Positions 1-7,382 of a stretch of DNA of 22,458 bases are shown piece after piece. The position numbers and the translations under genes were made by a program. How positions within the stretch are numbered: the stretch's first letter is position 1; every line of letters starts with the position of its first letter. The notes beneath the pieces were generated by a model. The model ran no database searches. It was not told the DNA's origin and saw only the letters and a list, made by a program, of their open reading frames with translations. This stretch comes from DATJGR01 sp032124855 (GTDB lineage Bacteria; Pseudomonadota; Gammaproteobacteria; Pseudomonadales; Azotimanducaceae), in assembly GCA_032124855.1 (NCBI GenBank), contig JAQBCT010000014.1:1-22458 (forward strand), in the 5' to 3' direction.

Positions 1-1635
1 GAGGCGGCCGAGGAAATCGCTCGCCAGTTGCGCCTTCGTGACGTGGGCGGCCTCATTGTCATCGACTTCATCGACATGGCAAGCGTGAAGAACCAGCGCG
101 CCGTCGAAAATCGCGTGCGCGACGCCCTCGAAGCGGACCGGGCGCGCGTCCAGGTGGGTCGCATTTCGCGCTTCGGCCTGATGGAAATGTCGCGCCAGCG
201 GCTGCGTCCATCGCTCGAAGAAAATACCACCGTGCTCTGTCCGCGATGCACGGGCCAGGGCCGCATTCGGGATATTCGATCGCTTTCGCTAGGGATCCTG
301 CGTGTCATGGAGGAGGAAGCACTCAAGGAGCGCAGTTCCATCGTCCGCGCGATCGTGCCGATTACCGTTGGGTCGTATCTGCTGAACGAAAAGCGTCGAG
401 ACGTCGCCGACATCGAAAAGCGGACGAATACGCATCTGGTCATCGTGCCCACCGACAAGCTGGAAACGCCGCACTACGAAGTGAATCGCATACGCGATGA
501 TCTGGCCGCTTCGGAGGCTGGCGTCGCAAGTTATGAATTGGCCGATGTTCAACCGCCCGCCGAGGCTGTAGAGCGGGGCCCCGAACCGTTGCGGCCGCGC
601 CCGCAGGAAGCCGTCGTCCGCCCGACCGCACCGCCTCCACCGCCGGTGACGCCTGCCACGGCGCCTGCTCCGACGTCGGCGGTTGAAAGCGAAGGCGGCC
701 TGTTCAGCCGGGTTGTCGCGTTATTCAAGCGGGCTCCCACGGAACAGCCGACCCTGGCCGAACCCCGCGCCGAACGTCCAACAAGTGCCGGGCCGCGCGG
801 CACGGCCGCCGCCAGCGAATCGCAAGGTGCAGAGTCACGATCAGCGGAGCGCACTCGCCGCAGCCGCGGCGGAAGATCGCGCGGCGGGCAAAAGTCGGGT
901 GATCGTCCCACGGACCGCGCCGGCGCTGAGGATCGCAACAGGCCGCGCGCGAACACCAAACCGCGCCGTGAAGACGAACAAGACAGTGCCGAGTCGGGCG
1001 GTGGACGGTCGCAACCGCGACGTCGACGCGGTCGCGAACAAAACGCCGAGTCGAGAAATCGTCCCCAGGCAGCGGAAGGCGACGCGGTTGTCGACGCGCG
1101 ACCAACACGCGATGAGGCGATAGAAGCGCAACGCAAACCCGTCAGTGAAGCGACTGAGGACGAGCCGCGACCCAACCCCGCAAACTCAGGCGTCGGCCAC
1201 GCCGCCCGCACACGCGATGTGGACGAGGATCGTACGCCGCGGGATCTGGAACGCAGCAAACGTCGACCACGGCGCGATCGGGCCTCCCTCGCGCGCGATC
1301 AGGAAGGCGAGACAGGCACGGCGACCGCAGTATCGATTGCAGCCAAGCCGCCCGCAGATCAACCGTCGATCACTGGCATCGCAGAGACCGCTGATGCAGC
1401 CGTGTCCGTCGCAGACGCCACAGCGCCAGTAGAGCCGCTCGCACCGGTAGCAACGCCGCAGTCACCTCCAGCAATTCAAAAACCGGCTGCACCCGCCGTA
1501 GTGGTGGTTCCGCCGACGGAAGCGGCCGCGCCTGCCGCGGTGCAAGAGGTAGAACGTCCCGCCGGACGCGCCGCCAACGATCCGCGCGAGGTGCGACGTC
1601 GCGAACGCGAAGCCCGCCTTCGTCAGGAAGGCTGA
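1..1635 (+). CDS. rne: Ribonuclease E, C-terminal part (5' end outside window)
   Basis: Endoribonuclease E cleaves single-stranded RNA in mRNA decay and in rRNA/tRNA processing, and scaffolds the degradosome. The reading frame is open from base 1 (EAAEEIARQLRLRDVGG), so the true start lies upstream. The sequence follows the catalytic half of the RNase E/G family: GGLIVIDFIDM (DNase I-like domain, metal-binding Asp), SRFGLMEMSRQRLRPSL, then the zinc-link CPRCTGQG, where two Cys join subunits into the tetramer, then the small domain ending near ETPHYEV. After about base 540 it becomes a low-complexity Pro/Ala/Arg/Glu-rich tail of about 360 residues, typical of the unstructured scaffold half. 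Bases 691-732 encode GGLFSRVVALFKR, which resembles the amphipathic membrane-anchor helix (segment A). Arg-rich stretches follow (RRSRGGRSRGG), likely RNA-binding. The family assignment is certain; functions of tail segments are inferred. Confidence 0.97.
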   Translation, partial: EAAEEIARQLRLRDVGGLIVIDFIDMASVKNQRAVENRVRDALEADRARVQVGRISRFGLMEMSRQRLRPSLEENTTVLCPRCTGQGRIRDIRSLSLGILRVMEEEALKERSSIVRAIVPITVGSYLLNEKRRDVADIEKRTNTHLVIVPTDKLETPHYEVNRIRDDLAASEAGVASYELADVQPPAEAVERGPEPLRPRPQEAVVRPTAPPPPPVTPATAPAPTSAVESEGGLFSRVVALFKRAPTEQPTLAEPRAERPTSAGPRGTAAASESQGAESRSAERTRRSRGGRSRGGQKSGDRPTDRAGAEDRNRPRANTKPRREDEQDSAESGGGRSQPRRRRGREQNAESRNRPQAAEGDAVVDARPTRDEAIEAQRKPVSEATEDEPRPNPANSGVGHAARTRDVDEDRTPRDLERSKRRPRRDRASLARDQEGETGTATAVSIAAKPPADQPSITGIAETADAAVSVADATAPVEPLAPVATPQSPPAIQKPAAPAVVVVPPTEAAAPAAVQEVERPAGRAANDPREVRRREREARLRQEG

Positions 1636-1645
1636 GCCACCTCAA

Positions 1646-1682
1646 ATACCTCGAGCCGGCGCCAGCGCGCCGGCTCAGGTAT
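1646..1682. terminator. Long hairpin between convergent rne and murB
   Basis: A perfect 10-bp inverted repeat (GAGCCGGCGC / GCGCCGGCTC, arms 1653-1662 and 1667-1676, loop CAGC) is extended by ATACCT/AGGTAT (1646-1651 and 1677-1682) with one bulged C. It lies between two convergent stop codons and includes the murB TGA (1675-1677). There is no good T-run on either side, so it may be a bidirectional terminator or an mRNA 3'-end stabilizer rather than a textbook intrinsic terminator. Confidence 0.6.
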
Positions 1683-2691
1683 CCGTGCCGAGCACGACCG
1701 GCTCGAATTCGAGCAGCACCTCGTATCGATCAGCAATATCTGCCCGAATGCGCTCAGCGAGTGCGAGGATCTCGACGCTCGACGCCCCGCCGCGATTGAC
1801 CAAGACCAACGGCTGCCGATGCCAGACCGATGCAGGCCCAACTGAGCGACCCTTCCAACCGGCGGCATCAATCAGATACGCGGCGGAAATCTTCACGCCG
1901 GCGCTGTCCGGGTAGGTAGGCAGACCGCCAAGCTGCCCGCGCAAACGATCGGCAGCTCGCGCATCCAATACCGGGTTCTTGAAAAAGCTGCCGGCATTCG
2001 GCGTCCGCTGAATGTCCGGAAGCTTGCGCCGCCGCACTCTGATCACAGCCTCGGCGACTGCTGCTGCGTTCGCTCTCACACCCATCCTGGCGAGTTCGCG
2101 CTGGACATCGGGATACGACGCATTGCTCGAGGCGTCCGCTGCGATTGTCAGCGTCACCGACGTGATCAAATACGCACCCTTCTGCGACGATCTGAAAACG
2201 CTGTTGCGATAGGCGAAGCCGCACCCTGCCGAGTCGAATTCAACGCTGCAACCATCGCGACATGAAAGTGCCGTCAGGCCGCTGAGGTACTGGCTCAGAT
2301 CAACTCCATAGGCGCCGATGTTTTGAACTGGTGCACCGCCCACGTGGCCGGGGATCAGCGCCAGATTCTCCAGACCTCGCAGCCCCTGGCCCAGGCAGAA
2401 ACGCACCAGGTCGTGCCAAACCACGCCGGCACCTGCCGTGACTCGCGCAACGCGCCCGTGCCATTCGATCTCGATGCCCATGAGGCGCGGCACGATCACG
2501 CAGCCATCGAGCCGGGAACGCAATACGACATTGCTGCCGCCACCCAGCACCGTAATCGCAAGCCGGCGCTCGATGGCGGTCGCGATGGCGTCGCGTGCCG
2601 CCCCTACGGTGCGCGGCTGAGTCAAATACTGAGCAGTTGCAGGCAAACGCAGCGTGTTGAATGCCGCGAGTGGTGCGTCCCGTACCATCAT
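1675..2691 (-). CDS. murB: UDP-N-acetylenolpyruvoylglucosamine reductase MurB
   Basis: FAD/NADPH-dependent cytoplasmic enzyme that reduces UDP-GlcNAc-enolpyruvate to UDP-MurNAc, the second step of peptidoglycan precursor synthesis. Recognised from the FAD-binding GGGSNVVL, the stretch GLENLALIPGHVGGAPVQNIGAYGV, the YRNSVF motif, and NAGSFFKNP carrying the catalytic Ser proton donor. The C-terminal LEFEP holds the catalytic Glu. At 338 aa it matches type I MurB (E. coli 342). I chose the ATG at 2691, which overlaps the alkB stop as ATGA; an upstream in-frame start at 2772 would lie deep inside alkB. It is the last gene of exbB-exbD-kdsB-alkB-murB and is probably translationally coupled to alkB. 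Confidence 0.96.
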   Translation of the reverse strand: MMVRDAPLAAFNTLRLPATAQYLTQPRTVGAARDAIATAIERRLAITVLGGGSNVVLRSRLDGCVIVPRLMGIEIEWHGRVARVTAGAGVVWHDLVRFCLGQGLRGLENLALIPGHVGGAPVQNIGAYGVDLSQYLSGLTALSCRDGCSVEFDSAGCGFAYRNSVFRSSQKGAYLITSVTLTIAADASSNASYPDVQRELARMGVRANAAAVAEAVIRVRRRKLPDIQRTPNAGSFFKNPVLDARAADRLRGQLGGLPTYPDSAGVKISAAYLIDAAGWKGRSVGPASVWHRQPLVLVNRGGASSVEILALAERIRADIADRYEVLLEFEPVVLGTDT

Positions 2692-3293
2692 CTGCGCGCG
2701 CTCACCTGGCGAAACGTGAGGTTGATCCGCGGTCCCACACGCAACCGGGTTTTCGGCACAGCGTGTTCCCAATCGAGCTGCGAGCGGCCCCGCATCATCA
2801 ACAGTGACCCCGACTCGAGCGAAATCGCTACGCGGCGTGCATCATCGTGGCGCGAGCGCAGGCAGAATCGCCGCGCGGCGCCCAGACTCAACGATGCGAT
2901 ACACGGCTGCGGGCCGAGCTCCGGTTCGTCGTCGGCGTGCCAACCCATCCCATCCGCGCCGTCCCGGTACCAGTTGAGCAGTACGAAATTGGAGCGCAGC
3001 CCGAGCCGCTGCGCGAGCATGTCGCGCAGACGCAGCGTCGTCGCAGACCAGGCGTCCGCGGCGTGGTGTAGCCGCGAGTAGCTATAGGCGACGCCCACAT
3101 CGCCATACCACGCGCAGCGGCGAGGGAGGCGCACGCTGCGACCAAACAGGCATATCGACTCATCAATCCAACGACTCTCCACCGCGATGGTTTCATACAA
3201 CGCAGACGCATCGTTCGGCGAAAGAAATCCCGGCAGGTAAGCAACATGGTCGCAGCCGGGCACCACGTACTTGGTCATGTCTGCAGCGGGCAT
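2688..3293 (-). CDS. AlkB-family 2-oxoglutarate/Fe(II) DNA repair dioxygenase (ALKBH2-like)
   Basis: Oxidative demethylase family that removes alkyl lesions such as 1-methyladenine and 3-methylcytosine from DNA or RNA using Fe(II) and 2-oxoglutarate. The protein is 201 aa. The iron triad is visible as H119-x-D121 (WHADDEPEL) and H177 (WEHAVPKT). The 2OG-binding Arg pair is R189/R195 in PRINLTFR. PRRCAWYGD and FVLLNWYRDG resemble the ALKBH2/ALKBH3-type branch more than classical E. coli AlkB. The ATG lies 3 bp after the kdsB stop, and the stop overlaps the murB start. Its place inside an envelope operon is unusual. An alternative start at the internal Met6 is possible. Substrate preference cannot be read from sequence. 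Confidence 0.92.
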   Translation of the reverse strand: MPAADMTKYVVPGCDHVAYLPGFLSPNDASALYETIAVESRWIDESICLFGRSVRLPRRCAWYGDVGVAYSYSRLHHAADAWSATTLRLRDMLAQRLGLRSNFVLLNWYRDGADGMGWHADDEPELGPQPCIASLSLGAARRFCLRSRHDDARRVAISLESGSLLMMRGRSQLDWEHAVPKTRLRVGPRINLTFRQVSARR

Positions 3294-3296
3294 TGC

Positions 3297-4079
3297 TCAG
3301 ATTCCTGCAACAACCTGTGCACGCACGCGCTCGAGATCCTGCGGCGTATCGACGCCACCCGGAACCACCGCGCACGCTTCGGCGACGGCGATTTCAATCC
3401 CGTTCTCGAGCAGCCGAAGCTGCTCGAGTGATTCGATTGCCTCGAGTCGTCCTGGCGGGAGTGAGCAAAATTGTGCCAATGCTGCTACTCGATACGCATA
3501 AATACCGATGTGGCGCCACCAGCACGGTTCCGTGAGCCCCAAGGTAACGCGCCCTGGATCAGAGAAATCATCACGCCGCCATGGAATCGGTGCGCGAGAG
3601 AAGTAGCGCGCCCGCATGAGACTGTCGCGCACCAGCTTGACGACGTTGGGATTGAATACCAACGCCACGTCGTCGATCGCCTCGCACAGTGTAGCGACGC
3701 CAACATCGCAGCTCGCGCTTAGCAGGGTCGCGACCTGACGGATCACCGCAGGCGGAATCTGCGGCTCGTCACCCTGTACGTTGACCACAACATGGTCCAC
3801 CGCCCAGCCACGCGCGGCGACCACTTCCATGACGCGATCGGATCCCGACTGGTGCTCGCTGCGGGTCATCATCACATCGAGCCCGTGGCCGGCAACCGCA
3901 TCGTGCACGCGCGCATCGTCTGTCGCCACGACCACGTCGCGCGCGCCGCTGGCCTGCGCCTGCTTCACCACACGCACGATCATCGGTAGCCCGCCGATAT
4001 CCGCGAGCGGTTTGCCCGGCAGGCGCGTCGATGCAAATCGTGCCGGGATGACGACAGAAAAAGTGTCAGGCAAATTCAT
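3297..4079 (-). CDS. kdsB: 3-deoxy-manno-octulosonate cytidylyltransferase (CMP-KDO synthetase)
   Basis: Cytoplasmic enzyme activating KDO with CTP to CMP-KDO, the donor for the inner-core sugar of lipopolysaccharide. Diagnostic features are the N-terminal nucleotide-binding loop VVIPARFASTRLPGKPL, the stretch RSEHQSGSDRV, VNVQGDEP with a metal-binding Asp, the HIGIYAYR segment and ESLEQLRLLENG near the C-terminus. The length of 260 aa is normal for the family. I use the ATG at 4079; an in-frame TTG at 4094 adds five residues. Neither has ideal Shine-Dalgarno spacing: an AGGTG lies 3 nt from the TTG and 18 nt from the ATG. It follows exbD by about 25 bp. lpxK and msbA, frequent partners upstream of kdsB, are not here. 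Confidence 0.96.
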   Translation of the reverse strand: MNLPDTFSVVIPARFASTRLPGKPLADIGGLPMIVRVVKQAQASGARDVVVATDDARVHDAVAGHGLDVMMTRSEHQSGSDRVMEVVAARGWAVDHVVVNVQGDEPQIPPAVIRQVATLLSASCDVGVATLCEAIDDVALVFNPNVVKLVRDSLMRARYFSRAPIPWRRDDFSDPGRVTLGLTEPCWWRHIGIYAYRVAALAQFCSLPPGRLEAIESLEQLRLLENGIEIAVAEACAVVPGGVDTPQDLERVRAQVVAGI

Positions 4080-4104
4080 AGGCTGAAGTACCAAAACACC
4101 TGCG

Positions 4105-4527
4105 CTACTCGGGGTCCTGCGGACCGCGCGTCGTGATGCTGAGCTGGGTCAGTCCCAACTGCCCTGCCGCATCCATCGCACGGACGACCGACTGGTGACG
4201 CGCATTCGCATCGGCGTTGATCACCAATTTGCGTCGCGAGTCCGCGTTTTTGGAATCCGAGAGCGCACGCATCAACGTCGCCAGCGAATTATCCACCAGC
4301 ATGCGTCCGTTGACGGCGTATTCACCGTCCGCGCTGATCGTCACCTCGACGATGTCGTCGTCCAACTGTTGCTGCTGCGAGTCGGCTTCGGGAAGCTCTA
4401 CGCTGAGCTCGGACTGGCGAATAAAAGTGGTGGACACCATGAAGAATATCAACAGCAGAAAGACGACATCGATCAACGGCGCCAGCTCGATGCTGACCTC
4501 GCTGCGGGTTCGGCGGCGGATTTTCAT
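4105..4527 (-). CDS. exbD: ExbD/TolR-family biopolymer transport protein
   Basis: Inner-membrane partner of ExbB in the proton-driven complex that energizes TonB-type (or Tol-type) outer-membrane processes. The protein is 140 aa with a short basic cytoplasmic N-terminus (MKIRRRTRSEV). It has one TM helix, APLIDVVFLLLIFFMV, carrying the essential membrane Asp (D20), and a periplasmic domain of about 100 residues. The start overlaps the exbB stop in an ATGA junction, so the two are translationally coupled. ExbD and TolR are hard to separate by sequence alone. There is no tonB, tolA or tolB next to it, and the linkage to kdsB is what is usual for the ExbD copy in LPS-gene clusters. Confidence 0.93.
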   Translation of the reverse strand: MKIRRRTRSEVSIELAPLIDVVFLLLIFFMVSTTFIRQSELSVELPEADSQQQQLDDDIVEVTISADGEYAVNGRMLVDNSLATLMRALSDSKNADSRRKLVINADANARHQSVVRAMDAAGQLGLTQLSITTRGPQDPE

Positions 4528-5147
4528 GAACGCGGATCGAGGTCGCGTTCGCCGTGCATGATTTCGACGAGTTTGCTGGCCTCCTGCTCCATCGTGATGA
4601 TCAGGTCATCCACACGTCGCAGGTAATAGCGGTGAAACATCAATGCCGGAATCGCCACGAATAGACCGGCTGCGGTGGTGATCAGCGCCTGCGAGATGCC
4701 GCCAGCCAGATTGCTCGCGTTACCGGTCCCTTCGGTCATCAGCACCGTAAAAACCTGGATCATCCCTACCACGGTGCCCAACAATCCCAAAAGGGGGCTG
4801 ATAGACGCGATGGTCCCCAACGCCGTGAGGTATCGTTCCAACTCGTGCATCACGACGTCGGCCGCTTCCTCCATCGACTCCTTCATGATCTCGCGGCCAT
4901 GCCGCGCATTGCTCAACCCGGCGGCGAAGATTTCTCCCAACGCGCTGTTGTTGCGGATATCGCGCAACTTTGCCGGATCGAGTTCACCTTTTTTGACATA
5001 TCCCCACACCTGGGCAAGTAGCGCCCGAGGTACGACCCGCGTCGACTGCAGCGTCCAGAATCGCTCGACACAGATTGCCGCGGCGATCACCGAACACAGC
5101 AGGATCGGTACCATCAGCCAGCCGCCGGCTTGCACCAGTTCCAACAC
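4524..5147 (-). CDS. exbB: ExbB/TolQ/MotA-family proton channel protein
   Basis: Polytopic inner-membrane protein that forms the ExbB pentamer around ExbD. The protein is 207 aa. There is an N-terminal TM segment (GWLMVPILLCSVIAAAICVERF), a cytoplasmic region and two further TM helices. The first of these includes LGTIASISPLLGLLGTVVGMIQVF and the second GGISQALITTAAGLFVAIPALMF, the family hallmark with conserved Gly/Thr/Pro. The start is a GTG at 5147 preceded at 6 nt by a perfect AGGAGGT, which decides the start firmly. First gene of the five-gene operon ending in murB. The N-terminal extension of E. coli ExbB is absent, as in other short ExbB proteins. Confidence 0.94.
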   Translation of the reverse strand: MLELVQAGGWLMVPILLCSVIAAAICVERFWTLQSTRVVPRALLAQVWGYVKKGELDPAKLRDIRNNSALGEIFAAGLSNARHGREIMKESMEEAADVVMHELERYLTALGTIASISPLLGLLGTVVGMIQVFTVLMTEGTGNASNLAGGISQALITTAAGLFVAIPALMFHRYYLRRVDDLIITMEQEASKLVEIMHGERDLDPRS

Positions 5148-5153
5148 GATCCG

Positions 5154-5160
5154 ACCTCCT
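5154..5160 (-). promoter_or_regulatory. Strong Shine-Dalgarno for the exbB GTG start
   Basis: AGGAGGT on the minus strand, 6 nt before a GTG. It fixes a non-ATG start for exbB. Confidence 0.85.
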
Positions 5161-5182
5161 ATCCCTTGTTGATCCGATCCGC

Positions 5183-5198
5183 GTTCGCTACTGCGAAC
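5183..5198. repeat. 16-bp dyad upstream of exbB
   Basis: GTTCGC-TACT-GCGAAC is a perfect 6-bp inverted repeat in the 75-bp gap between the stop of the upstream aldolase-like gene and exbB. It could be an operator or a small terminator stem. No Fur-box or other known operator consensus was recognised in this gap. Confidence 0.4.
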
Positions 5199-5222
5199 TC
5201 AGCGAGCGATCCCGCCCCGCTC

Positions 5223-6398
5223 TCACCAGGAACAGCCCCGCGCAGAAACGGGCCACAATGCGTGCACGTATCCGTCCCGGTGCACCCAGTAGTAGTCATA
5301 CAGATTCACTGTGGGATCGCAATGCGGCGTCACGAACTGGACCTGCCGGCCAAGCAGCGGTTCCTGGGCGCCACTGGGCAGCGTCAACACACCGTGCTCA
5401 TCGCCGAAGAAATGATATTTGGCACCCGGTAGGTCGATCGGCATTGGCGCGATGGACTCCGACGCAAAGCCCTTGAAGCCGCAATCAACCGTGATGGCGC
5501 CCTGTTTGGGTTGGCTGATGGCGGTGGTCAGCACGGTGAGCGACACCTCGAAGTCGTCCAACACGGCACCGCTGCGTCCGCCCACGTCCAGGTACTGCTG
5601 ATCCATGAATACATAGCTGCCGACCTGAAGATCGGTCACCGCGGCAACGTCACAGTCGATATCGTAGGTGCCCGTCCCGGCGCCGGTAATGACATCGAGC
5701 GCATGACCGGCTTCGCGCAGCGCATCACAGATGGCGACCGCGCTGCGCCAGCATGCCAGCGACCGTTCGGCGCGCGCCGCATGCCCGGCAATGTGCTGAA
5801 CCTGACCGGCATAGTGCTGCACGCCGATCAGATGCAACGCCCCTCCCGCGCGCTCATTGGTCGCAAGCCACGCTGCAAGGGCGAGCACATCCGCCTGCTC
5901 GCGTACGCCCGTGCGTCCGAGTCGAGGGTCGATGTCGATCAGCACATCGATGGCGACTTTACGTTGGCGCGCCGCCTGATCGAGCAAGTTGGCACCCAGC
6001 GTGCTATCGACAACCACCTGAATTCGCGCACCGTCCGCAACCAGCTCAGCAATCAGATCCACTTTCACATCCGTGGTCACAGGGGATGTGATCAGGATTG
6101 GCCCGACACCTGCGCGCGCCAGCACCAGCGCCTCGGAAACCTTTGCGGCACAGACACCCACGGCACCCGCCGCGAGTTGGCGCTTTGCGATCTGCGGCGA
6201 CTTATGGGTCTTGGTGTGCGGACGAAAACCCTTGCCCCGGGCACGCAGAAACCCGGCCATCTTCTGCAGGTTCCGCTCCATCGCATCCTCATCCAGCAAC
6301 AAGGCTGGGGTTGGAACTTGTGCCAACGGCAATGGCGCGTCGAATTCGACAACGTCTAGATTGCGATTGCTTAGCAGCAGGCGGGATAGGTCGCTCAT
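5223..6398 (-). CDS. D-threonine aldolase-like / D-serine dehydratase-fold PLP enzyme
   Basis: Fold-type III (alanine-racemase-like) PLP enzyme, 391 aa. The N-terminal TIM-barrel begins VPTPALLLDEDAMERNL and holds the PLP lysine K63 in RPHTKTHKS. ITGAGTGTYD supplies the phosphate-binding Gly-rich loop. The C-terminal beta domain ends with PHCDPTVNLYD, where H359 and D361 occupy the metal site. An H-x-D pair fits metal-dependent D-threonine aldolases, whereas the eukaryotic-type D-serine dehydratases use H-x-C. The predicted reaction is reversible cleavage of D-threonine or another D-beta-hydroxy amino acid to glycine plus an aldehyde; the natural substrate is not inferable. It starts 12 bp after the galU stop, so it is probably cotranscribed with galU, a pairing without an obvious metabolic reason. 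Confidence 0.87.
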   Translation of the reverse strand: MSDLSRLLLSNRNLDVVEFDAPLPLAQVPTPALLLDEDAMERNLQKMAGFLRARGKGFRPHTKTHKSPQIAKRQLAAGAVGVCAAKVSEALVLARAGVGPILITSPVTTDVKVDLIAELVADGARIQVVVDSTLGANLLDQAARQRKVAIDVLIDIDPRLGRTGVREQADVLALAAWLATNERAGGALHLIGVQHYAGQVQHIAGHAARAERSLACWRSAVAICDALREAGHALDVITGAGTGTYDIDCDVAAVTDLQVGSYVFMDQQYLDVGGRSGAVLDDFEVSLTVLTTAISQPKQGAITVDCGFKGFASESIAPMPIDLPGAKYHFFGDEHGVLTLPSGAQEPLLGRQVQFVTPHCDPTVNLYDYYWVHRDGYVHALWPVSARGCSW

Positions 6399-6410
6399 CG
6401 GGCAGCGATT

Positions 6411-7274
6411 CTAAGAGCGTCGAGCGATCGGCACCACCTCGCTGGTGCGCTCCTCGAGAAAGAATCGCTGATAGCAATAGTTCGTTGCGTCCACGTAGCC
6501 ATCGACGGTGCCGCAATCGAAGCGGCGACCTTTGAATTTGTATGCAATCACGCAGCCGTCCTGCGCTTGTTGGCGCAAGGCATCGGTGATCTGGATTTCA
6601 CCGTTTTTACCCGGCTTGGTGCGCTCCAGAACATCGAAGATATCGGGCGTGAGGATGTAGCGCCCAATGATCGCGAGATTGCTGGGTGCCAGTTCGGGTG
6701 CGGGTTTCTCTACCATATCGGTGACCCGGAACAGGGAGTCTGAAAGCGCTTCGCCTGCGATGATGCCGTACCGGTTGGTCTCTTGCGCGGGCACCTCTTC
6801 GATCGCCACGATGCTGCAACGGAACTGGCGGAATAGCTTCGTCATCTGTGACAGCACACCGGTACCGTCGCCGAAGCAGAGATCGTCGGCCAGTACCACC
6901 GCAAAGGGTTCGTCACCCGTGAGCGTGCGTCCCGTCAGAATCGCATGACCCAGGCCTTTCATTGTTACTTGGCGGGTATACGAAAACGTGCAGGTATCGA
7001 TCAGCGCGCGTATTCCGTCGAGCTGTTTTTCCTTGCCCGTGCCCTCGATCTGATGTTCGAGTTCGTAGCTGACGTCAAAGTGGTCCTCGATCGCTCGCTT
7101 GCCGCGGCCCGTGACGAATCCGATCTCCGTCAACCCGGCCTCCACGGCCTCCTCGACGCCGTATTGCACCAGCGGCTTGTCGACAATCGGTAGAATTTCC
7201 TTCGGCATCGCCTTGGTGGCGGGCAGGAATCGCGTGCCATAGCCGGCTACGGGAAACAGACACTTCTTGAGCAT
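6411..7274 (-). CDS. galU: UTP-glucose-1-phosphate uridylyltransferase GalU
   Basis: Makes UDP-glucose from UTP and glucose-1-phosphate, feeding LPS core, exopolysaccharide and glycolipid synthesis. 287 aa, normal for bacterial GalU. The N-terminus LFPVAGYGTRFLPATKAMPKE is the nucleotidyltransferase signature. KPLVQYGVEEA, FVTGRGKRAIEDHFD, GLGHAIL, VVLADD and VEKPAPE follow in family order, and GNAR-type variation is absent. The ATG at 7274 starts directly at the conserved KKCLFPVAG. It lies 108 bp downstream of a small SOS-controlled gene and 12 bp upstream of the aldolase-like gene. Because the 108-bp gap has a weak promoter-like pair, galU probably has its own promoter. Confidence 0.96.
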   Translation of the reverse strand: MLKKCLFPVAGYGTRFLPATKAMPKEILPIVDKPLVQYGVEEAVEAGLTEIGFVTGRGKRAIEDHFDVSYELEHQIEGTGKEKQLDGIRALIDTCTFSYTRQVTMKGLGHAILTGRTLTGDEPFAVVLADDLCFGDGTGVLSQMTKLFRQFRCSIVAIEEVPAQETNRYGIIAGEALSDSLFRVTDMVEKPAPELAPSNLAIIGRYILTPDIFDVLERTKPGKNGEIQITDALRQQAQDGCVIAYKFKGRRFDCGTVDGYVDATNYCYQRFFLEERTSEVVPIARRS

Positions 7275-7307
7275 GGCAGTCGTCGTCGCACCTCTATGAA
7301 GCGCCCG

Positions 7308-7337
7308 ATGGTAACGAACGCGGCTGACGACTCACAA
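7308..7337 (-). promoter_or_regulatory. Possible galU promoter
   Basis: On the minus strand, TTGTGA (7337-7332) and TACCAT (7313-7308) are separated by 18 nt, about 33 bp upstream of galU. Both boxes match the sigma70 consensus at 4 of 6 positions. Suggestive only. Confidence 0.3.
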
Positions 7338-7382
7338 GCGATCAAGACGCTAAGCGTGGCCTCGCGCACGCTCCCGCAGCCA

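Noticed and set aside
1008..1050. Possible short tandem repeats in the Arg-rich part of rne
   Set aside because: Similar codons recur because of Arg/Gly-rich coding, but I found no exact periodic unit.
683..1123. 146-aa plus-strand frame inside rne
   Set aside because: An alternate frame of the repetitive rne tail, without RBS or recognisable domain.
549..1259. 236-aa minus-strand open frame opposite the rne tail
   Set aside because: It is an antisense shadow of low-complexity, GC-rich rne coding sequence; its Ser/Arg-rich composition mirrors the Arg/Ala codons of rne and it has no family features.
2323..3081. 252-aa plus-strand frame opposite murB/alkB
   Set aside because: Both minus-strand genes are clear family members with tight junctions; this frame is a complementary-strand artefact.
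5511..6359. 282-aa plus-strand frame opposite the aldolase-like gene
   Set aside because: His/Arg-rich composition without hydrophobic core; the opposite strand encodes a complete PLP enzyme.
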